Positions 20,501 to 23,655 of a DNA stretch of 23,655 nucleotides are shown one piece after another. The stretch comes from a virus. The translations under genes were made by a program, and so were the position numbers. How positions within the stretch are numbered: the first letter of the stretch is position 1; each line of letters starts with the position of its first letter. The notes beneath the pieces were generated by a model that was not told the DNA's origin, did not search any database, and was given only the letters and a program-made list of their open reading frames with translations. The stretch is taken from positions 1-23,655 of the IMG/VR virus record IMGVR_UViG_3300021960_000516; one strand, 5' to 3'.

Positions 20501-20815
20501 TGGTCAGATACCAATTATTATGGCGGCGGCGGTGGTGGTGGAACATATTCAACAGGTAGCCCCGGTTCTGGTGGACTAGGCGGGGGCGCAGGTGGTAGTA
20601 AATCTGCTCCGGGTGCTAATGGTTCAGCAAATACAGGCGGCGGTGCTGGTGGTAATGGTCGCTCTGCTTATTCTGCTCCCGGTTCATCTTCTGGTGGCTC
20701 TGGAATAATTATTATTCGATACGCAGGCGCACAGCGAGGAACCGGCGGTACTGTTACCTCTTCTGGGGGATATACATATCATACTTTTAATTCAACTGGG
20801 AATTATGTAGCATGA
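17585..20815 (+). CDS. Tail fibre protein with Fn3-like domain and glycine-rich adhesin tip, 1076 aa
   Basis: It should bind the host surface. Residues 1-105 are the virion-attachment type N-terminus (VVKDRVKETTTSTGTGTITL to DVFVTYPAERS). Residues about 145-300 form a second beta domain (NKTYVDALAASGVHYHAPVY to TAITFAQ). Residues 300-740 are shaft modules of types common in phage fibres (PVASGGTGATTL, SYAVGDILYAST, VDAKGRVTAASNG), with one module duplicated (509-544 and 636-671). Residues 741-841 resemble fibronectin type III (SPANGS start, TTYYWRVRYKDSNG). Residues 849-1045 are Gly-rich with many GGGG clusters, ending in SGIIIIRYAGA and GGYTYHTFNSTG. Base composition turns A+T-rich from about 19,660, so shaft and tip may have different origins. 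Confidence 0.92.
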   Translation: MALVVKDRVKETTTSTGTGTITLGGASPGFQSFAVIGDGNTTYYTINDQQTGDWEVGIGTYTSSGTTLSRTTVLESSNAGSLVNFGVGSKDVFVTYPAERSVYLDTAGSAVTLLDIGTAGIGTANITTANITNGTVSSSPTSGNDIANKTYVDALAASGVHYHAPVYVEVPSTTGNLNATYNNGSSGVGATLTNAGTQAAFTADGIAVPINSRVLIYNQTNAYENGVYTLTTVGSGSTNWVLTRATDADTYDPFNPNSLGQGDAFFVTNGNTGAGETYICNTVGTITFGTTAITFAQISSAQIYSAGTGLTLSGTQFSITNTGTAGTYGSASSVPVLTTNAQGQVTSVTDTAISIASGAVSGLAASATTDTTNAANISSGTLPAARLSGSYTGVTGVGTLTAGTWNASTLDASYGGTGQSSYAVGDILYASTTSALSKLADVATGNALISGGVGTAPSWGKVGLTTHVSGTLPVASGGTGATTLTGYVYGNGTGAMTASTSIPNAATTATSANTASAIVARDASGDFSAGTITASLSGNATSATSATSATTTTNLAGGVAGAVPYQSGSGATAFSAAGTSGQVLTSAGTSAPTWTTPATVNNGTLTMNVSGTGLSGSQTFTANQASAATFTVTSNATSANTASTIVARDASGNFNAGTITAALSGNATTSTTLATGRTIGMTGDVTWTSASFNGSANVTGTSTLANSGVTAGSYTTANITVDAKGRVTAASNGTPVLPAVVQPVNISPANGSTGANYTITLTATAFVSLQGFTFANAQYQVSTSSGFGTTVIDTGTSGAASTSYNISSGLANSTTYYWRVRYKDSNGTWSDYSSATSFVTAAAFTYSIEYLVVGGGGGSMNVVYIAGAGGGGGTASTSGTVTVGTTYVMTVGGGGSPGVAGTASSITYGPTTMATGNGGGSANGATGGPSGNGYGPGGDNTWCAGGAGGAAQSGFPATGYKGNGGAGGNGIQWSDTNYYGGGGGGGTYSTGSPGSGGLGGGAGGSKSAPGANGSANTGGGAGGNGRSAYSAPGSSSGGSGIIIIRYAGAQRGTGGTVTSSGGYTYHTFNSTGNYVA

Positions 20816-21168
20816 GCCATTTTGCAGAAGTAATAAACGGCATTGTGCAACGTGTTATTGTTGCCGAGCAGGAATTTATTGATACTGGAACTTTAGGTGA
20901 TCCAAAAAATTGGATACAAACATCATATAACACAGTTGCAAATTTTCATGTCGGTCCTGATTGGAAACCAGATGGAAAGGAACCTTTACGAGCAAATTAT
21001 GCAGGTATTGGGTATCATTATGATGCTGAATATGATGTTTTTTATCCTCCGAAACCACATCCAGAAGCAAAATTAGATAAAACAAAATGGCAGTGGTATT
21101 ATGATAAAATACCAATTTCTATTTTAGGAAATAATACTGCCTATAAAGATGGGTTGGAGTCATCATAA
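20812..21168 (+). CDS. Small fibre-associated protein, 118 aa
   Basis: The N-terminus (SHFAEVINGIVQRVIVAEQE) and the middle (NWIQTSYNT, then LRANYAGIGYHYDAEYDVFY) followed by PPKPHPEA and WQWYYDK make a pattern I know from proteins of cyanophages and other marine phages encoded right behind tail fibres; they may be fibre tips or assembly factors. No enzyme motif is seen. The start overlaps the fibre stop (ATGA). The gene is A+T-rich like its downstream neighbours: 22 of 60 bases are G or C at 21001-21060, against 32 of 60 at 10261-10320 in the capsid gene (hand counts). It probably serves the tip encoded just before it. Confidence 0.8.
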   Translation: MSHFAEVINGIVQRVIVAEQEFIDTGTLGDPKNWIQTSYNTVANFHVGPDWKPDGKEPLRANYAGIGYHYDAEYDVFYPPKPHPEAKLDKTKWQWYYDKIPISILGNNTAYKDGLESS

Positions 21169-21563
21169 TGAGTACACCAAAAGTTGCAATTAGCTGTGTA
21201 GCAAACCTTTTTAGTCGCATGATGCATTTTGAAAATGCTGGTGATATTGAAGAAGGTCATACACATGCTTTTGACCATTTAACACTACTTGCATCTGGAG
21301 GACTTGACGTAGAGGTAGAAGGAAAAACAACTCGATTTGTTGCCCCTCACATGATTTATATCAAAGCAGATAAATTTCATAAGTTAACGGCTTTAGAAGC
21401 AAATACTGTGGCTTATTGTATCCATGCCTTACGAACTGGCGAAAGAGTAGAAGATATTCTCGACCCAACAAGTATTCCAGATGGTGTTCATGCCATGAGC
21501 ATGTCAAAACCAATATCTAATGATTTTCGTAATCCGCACCCAACATATGAGAATCCGCTATGA
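21168..21563 (+). CDS. Cupin-fold protein, 131 aa
   Basis: The sequence EEGHTHAFDHLTLLASGGLD (28-47) is the first cupin motif, with H31, H33 and H37 as candidate metal ligands; the usual glutamate is replaced by H37. The second motif is VAPHMIYIKADKFHKLTALE (58-77), with H71. The length fits a single-domain cupin. The reaction is unknown; cupins include dioxygenases, isomerases and non-enzymatic binding proteins. The C-terminal 40 residues are polar and extended. The gene shares one base with its predecessor's stop codon and overlaps the next by ATGA, so the five genes from 20812 to 23173 are one coupled cassette with the oxygenase-like gene. Confidence 0.8.
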   Translation: MSTPKVAISCVANLFSRMMHFENAGDIEEGHTHAFDHLTLLASGGLDVEVEGKTTRFVAPHMIYIKADKFHKLTALEANTVAYCIHALRTGERVEDILDPTSIPDGVHAMSMSKPISNDFRNPHPTYENPL

Positions 21564-21841
21564 ACCAGTATTTTAAAGACTATTTTTCAGGCGAAATTTT
21601 CTGTTTGCCATATGAAAGTAAAGAAAAAAAATCAACTTTTGTTTCAATCTCTGTAGAAGAGTACACCCAAACAGCCGCAAAAAATGAGCAGATTAGACGG
21701 GATGGTCTCACCTATGCACAGCGCAGAGCAGAAGATTATCCAAGCATCCCAGATCAATTAGATATTATTTTTCATTCTGGCTTAGACGCTTGGAAAGCGG
21801 CTATACAAAGTGTAAAAGACAAAAACCCAAAGCCCACTTAA
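21560..21841 (+). CDS. Tail-associated protein with YPSIxDQLD motif, 93 aa
   Basis: The key stretch is LTYAQRRAEDYPSIPDQLDI (50-69), followed by FHSGLDAWKAAIQSVKDKNP. The combination R-A-x-x-Y-P-S-I-x-D-Q-L-D with a downstream W-K-x-x-I-x-x-V-K is widespread in small phage tail proteins, including the XkdW-type proteins of Bacillus phages and tail fibre assembly-like proteins. Its exact task is not settled. The N-terminal half (FKDYFSGEIFCLPYESKEKK) is variable. It overlaps the cupin gene by ATGA and the oxygenase-like gene by one base. A fibre assembly chaperone is a reasonable guess. Confidence 0.78.
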   Translation: MNQYFKDYFSGEIFCLPYESKEKKSTFVSISVEEYTQTAAKNEQIRRDGLTYAQRRAEDYPSIPDQLDIIFHSGLDAWKAAIQSVKDKNPKPT

Positions 21842-22437
21842 TGGAACTTCATTCCCCATTTGTCACAAATATTGGAGTACAGCATTTGCCATCACATTTG
21901 TATAGTACTGCAAAATGGTTTGATACCAACAACTTAAAGCCTAGCGGCAATGGGTTTGATACCACTTTAAATGAATATTATTCAAACGAATCTGTATTTT
22001 TAAATGAATGTGGAGTAGGAGAATTTGTTAGCGATATAGAAGAAAAGGCAAAGGAGTTTCTTGAACAGTTAGGATACATGACTGATGATTGGGTTCCAAA
22101 AATTCACAGACTTTGGTTAAATAGTATGCCTAGCGGATCACATCATCCTCGCCATGCACATTATGGATCTTGCTTATCTGGAACCTATTATGTTGAAATC
22201 CCCAAAGGATCAAATGAAATTGTTTTTATTAATCCAAACCAAAAAGATTGCAAACCAAACATCCCGATAAAAAACTATACGGTATCTAACTCTGATTCTT
22301 GGACTATGTACCCTAAAGAAGGAGATCTATTTATTTGGTTATCTGATTTGTCTCATGCAATTCCGGCATTGACTTTTGAAGGTTTAAGAAAAAGTATTGC
22401 GTTTGATTTTACATTAAAGAAAAAACAAAATGTTTAA
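21841..22437 (+). CDS. 2OG-Fe(II) oxygenase-like protein, 198 aa
   Basis: The double-stranded beta-helix core is visible: RLWLNSMPSGSHHPRHAHYG (90-109), LSGTYYVEIPKGSNEIVF (112-129), then WTMYPKEGDLFIWLSDLSHA (154-173) and GLRKSIAFDFTL. It fits the phage-rich 'putative 2OG-Fe(II) oxygenase' family, in which H-x-H/H-x-D and a distal His bind iron and an Arg binds 2-oxoglutarate. Candidates are H105, H107, H172 and R183. The acidic ligand of a classical HxD site is not evident, as is common in this family. The substrate is unknown; a protein or surface glycan is possible. The start at 21841 shares one base with the preceding stop codon. Confidence 0.75.
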   Translation: MELHSPFVTNIGVQHLPSHLYSTAKWFDTNNLKPSGNGFDTTLNEYYSNESVFLNECGVGEFVSDIEEKAKEFLEQLGYMTDDWVPKIHRLWLNSMPSGSHHPRHAHYGSCLSGTYYVEIPKGSNEIVFINPNQKDCKPNIPIKNYTVSNSDSWTMYPKEGDLFIWLSDLSHAIPALTFEGLRKSIAFDFTLKKKQNV

Positions 22438-23173
22438 GAAAAAACAAAAATTAGAATTTTTGACGTTAATTCCAGAAGTTCAAAAAACAATGCCCATAAT
22501 TCCAGCAAAAGAATTAAAACATGAGTGGCTTAGAAAAATGGCTATAGACTTTTCTGAACAAAGGAAAAAACCGGATTTTGGAACATTTCAATATTCACAT
22601 ACAAGCCGTTGCCCCGGGATTGTCAGTTTAATAAGGTCTGGATGGATTTTACGGGCATGGCAAGATGTTTATATCGAAAAAACAAGTGCTGATAGTCTTT
22701 TTTGGAGAACACCTTTAAACCAAAAAGACATGATAGGGATTGACCAGATAGAAATTCATAAACCAGAAGAATTTAAAAATTATTTTAACAACTGGAGTTA
22801 TTCCTTTAATGGGGTTTTGAAGTATCAATCACCTTGGTCAGTCATCATCCCTAAAGGATACTATTTGCTTGAAATACCCGTTGCATATTCTGACGATCCA
22901 AGGTTTGAAACTGCTACTGGATACCTTTCTTATGAGTACGGACAAGTGCCATTAAATCCTCAGTTTTTCTGGAAAACCCAAGAAAACAGTATGCTGATTG
23001 AAAAAGGAACTCCAATTGCTCAGTATATTTTGGTAAAAAAAGAGGAGGTTGAAATATCAATGAGGACAAGGCTACCAGAAGAGCGGAAATTGGAACAAGT
23101 AATTCTTGGATCAAAATTTGTGAAAAATATGCGTGAATACAAACAGGAAGTGCAAAATCTATACAAGAGATGA
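22430..23173 (+). CDS. Conserved hypothetical phage protein beside the oxygenase, 247 aa (possibly DUF6065-like)
   Basis: The role is unknown. Conserved-looking parts are TSRCPGIVSLIRSGWILRAW (about 58-77), YQSPWSVIIPKGYYLLEIPV and, near residue 190, MLIEKGTPIAQYILVKKEEV. I recall proteins of this pattern in cyanophages beside 2OG oxygenase genes; DUF6065 is my best but uncertain label. The fold is probably beta-rich, with a basic N-terminus and a helical, charged C-terminus (PEERKLEQVILGSKFVKNMR). The start overlaps the oxygenase stop by eight bases. It is the last gene of the A+T-rich cassette; no terminator follows in the 53 bases before the next gene. Confidence 0.7.
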   Translation: MFKKKQKLEFLTLIPEVQKTMPIIPAKELKHEWLRKMAIDFSEQRKKPDFGTFQYSHTSRCPGIVSLIRSGWILRAWQDVYIEKTSADSLFWRTPLNQKDMIGIDQIEIHKPEEFKNYFNNWSYSFNGVLKYQSPWSVIIPKGYYLLEIPVAYSDDPRFETATGYLSYEYGQVPLNPQFFWKTQENSMLIEKGTPIAQYILVKKEEVEISMRTRLPEERKLEQVILGSKFVKNMREYKQEVQNLYKR

Positions 23174-23226
23174 GACATTTACTCTGTACTTCATCTTAAA
23201 ATGCCGTAGTTACAAAGGAACCTACC

Positions 23227-23655
23227 ATGAGTACATACTCCCCGAACCTACGTATTGAGCTTATTACCACCGGTACGCAAGCCGGGGCGTGGGGCAATAC
23301 AACCAACGATAACCTGTCCACGGTTCTAGAGGCGGCTGTTGCAGGCTCGGTTTCAGTTACCACGGCATCAGCTAACCAAGCGCTTACCTATTTAAACGGG
23401 CCGACTGGGACCTCAAGTGCCAATCAGTCTGTACGGGCGATGCTGATTCTGGACACCGTCACAGGTGCCAACTTTGCCGTCTATGCCCCGCCGGTCAGTA
23501 AGCAGTACATCGTCAAGAACGCCAGCGCCTACACAGCCACGGTCTACAACTCCACGGTTATTGGCAATACCACGGCAGCGGGCACGGGCGCAGCGATCCC
23601 AGCGGGCAAAACCCTCCTAGTCTGGTCAGATGGAACCAACTTTGCTATCCCAGAC
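23227..23655 (+). CDS. Virion protein, 5' part only (runs off the window end)
   Basis: The frame opens at ATG 23227 with AAAGGA about seven bases upstream and stays open for 143 codons to the window edge. Translation begins STYSPNLRIELITTGTQAGA and continues WGNTTNDNLSTVLEAAVAGS; later stretches are AVYAPPVSKQYIVKNAS and ATVYNSTVIGNTTAAGTG, then IPAGKTLLVWSDGTNFA. This N-terminal pattern is very common in tailed phages, in fibre or tail-tip proteins. Base composition is again G+C-rich, unlike the five genes before it. The C-terminal part is not visible, so length and tip type are unknown. Confidence 0.85.
   Translation, partial: MSTYSPNLRIELITTGTQAGAWGNTTNDNLSTVLEAAVAGSVSVTTASANQALTYLNGPTGTSSANQSVRAMLILDTVTGANFAVYAPPVSKQYIVKNASAYTATVYNSTVIGNTTAAGTGAAIPAGKTLLVWSDGTNFAIPD

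Noticed and set aside
23174-23226. Promoter in the short gap before the last gene (TTAAAAT around 23,200)
   Set aside because: A -10-like TAAAAT is present, but no acceptable -35 stands 16-18 bases upstream; the A+T-rich gap by itself is not evidence.
1-23655. CRISPR arrays, tRNA genes, insertion sequences and attachment sites
   Set aside because: No regularly spaced repeats, tRNA-like cloverleaf, transposase or integrase was noticed by reading. A tRNAscan or CRISPR finder run was not possible.

Overview
The window reads as part of a tailed double-stranded DNA phage genome (Caudoviricetes), not bacterial chromosome. It holds a dense, co-oriented packaging, head and tail gene block with start/stop overlaps, a P22-type portal, and no host metabolic operons, ribosomal RNA or recognised tRNA. 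Many structural proteins match types I associate with uncultured freshwater and marine phages. That habitat is inference from protein style; the host is probably a Gram-negative aquatic bacterium. No sheath, tail tube or tape-measure gene is visible, so a short-tailed (podovirus-like) virion is most likely. No integrase, endolysin or DNA polymerase was recognised.

Layout. (1) 1-2.5 kb, minus strand: five small unrecognised genes in three transcription units (2481->2032; 1830->942; 716->66), separated by intrinsic terminators. Each unit is preceded by the same 22-bp box, and two units share longer upstream elements. This is the least explained part of the window. (2) 2.5-2.93 kb: a divergent control region with C tracts on the plus strand, a 12-bp direct repeat and a weak candidate promoter. 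(3) 2.93-11.15 kb, plus strand: small and large terminase, portal, a small coiled-coil protein, a GroES-like co-chaperonin, scaffold, two head-associated proteins and the major capsid protein, closed by a terminator. (4) 11.28-15.0 kb: small structural proteins, a TM/coiled-coil protein and a cluster of very basic Gly/Lys-rich small proteins (several with an ADGIxxxGKTxG motif) interleaved with head-tail connector genes. (5) 15.0-17.6 kb: an adaptor-like protein, two conserved virion proteins and a 20-residue-repeat protein. (6) 17.6-20.8 kb: a 1076-residue tail fibre ending in an Fn3-like domain and a glycine-rich adhesin-like tip. (7) 20.8-23.2 kb: five overlapping A+T-rich accessory genes, including a cupin and a 2OG-Fe(II) oxygenase-like protein. 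(8) 23.2 kb to the end: the start of another virion protein, cut by the window edge.

Working model: regions 3-5 build and fill the head and its connector, with the GroES-like protein probably helping fold the capsid protein with host GroEL. Region 6 binds the host. Region 7, together with the distal half of the fibre, looks like an exchangeable host-range cassette because its base composition changes on both sides. The minus-strand region is a separate regulon of small, probably non-structural proteins driven from repeated control modules.
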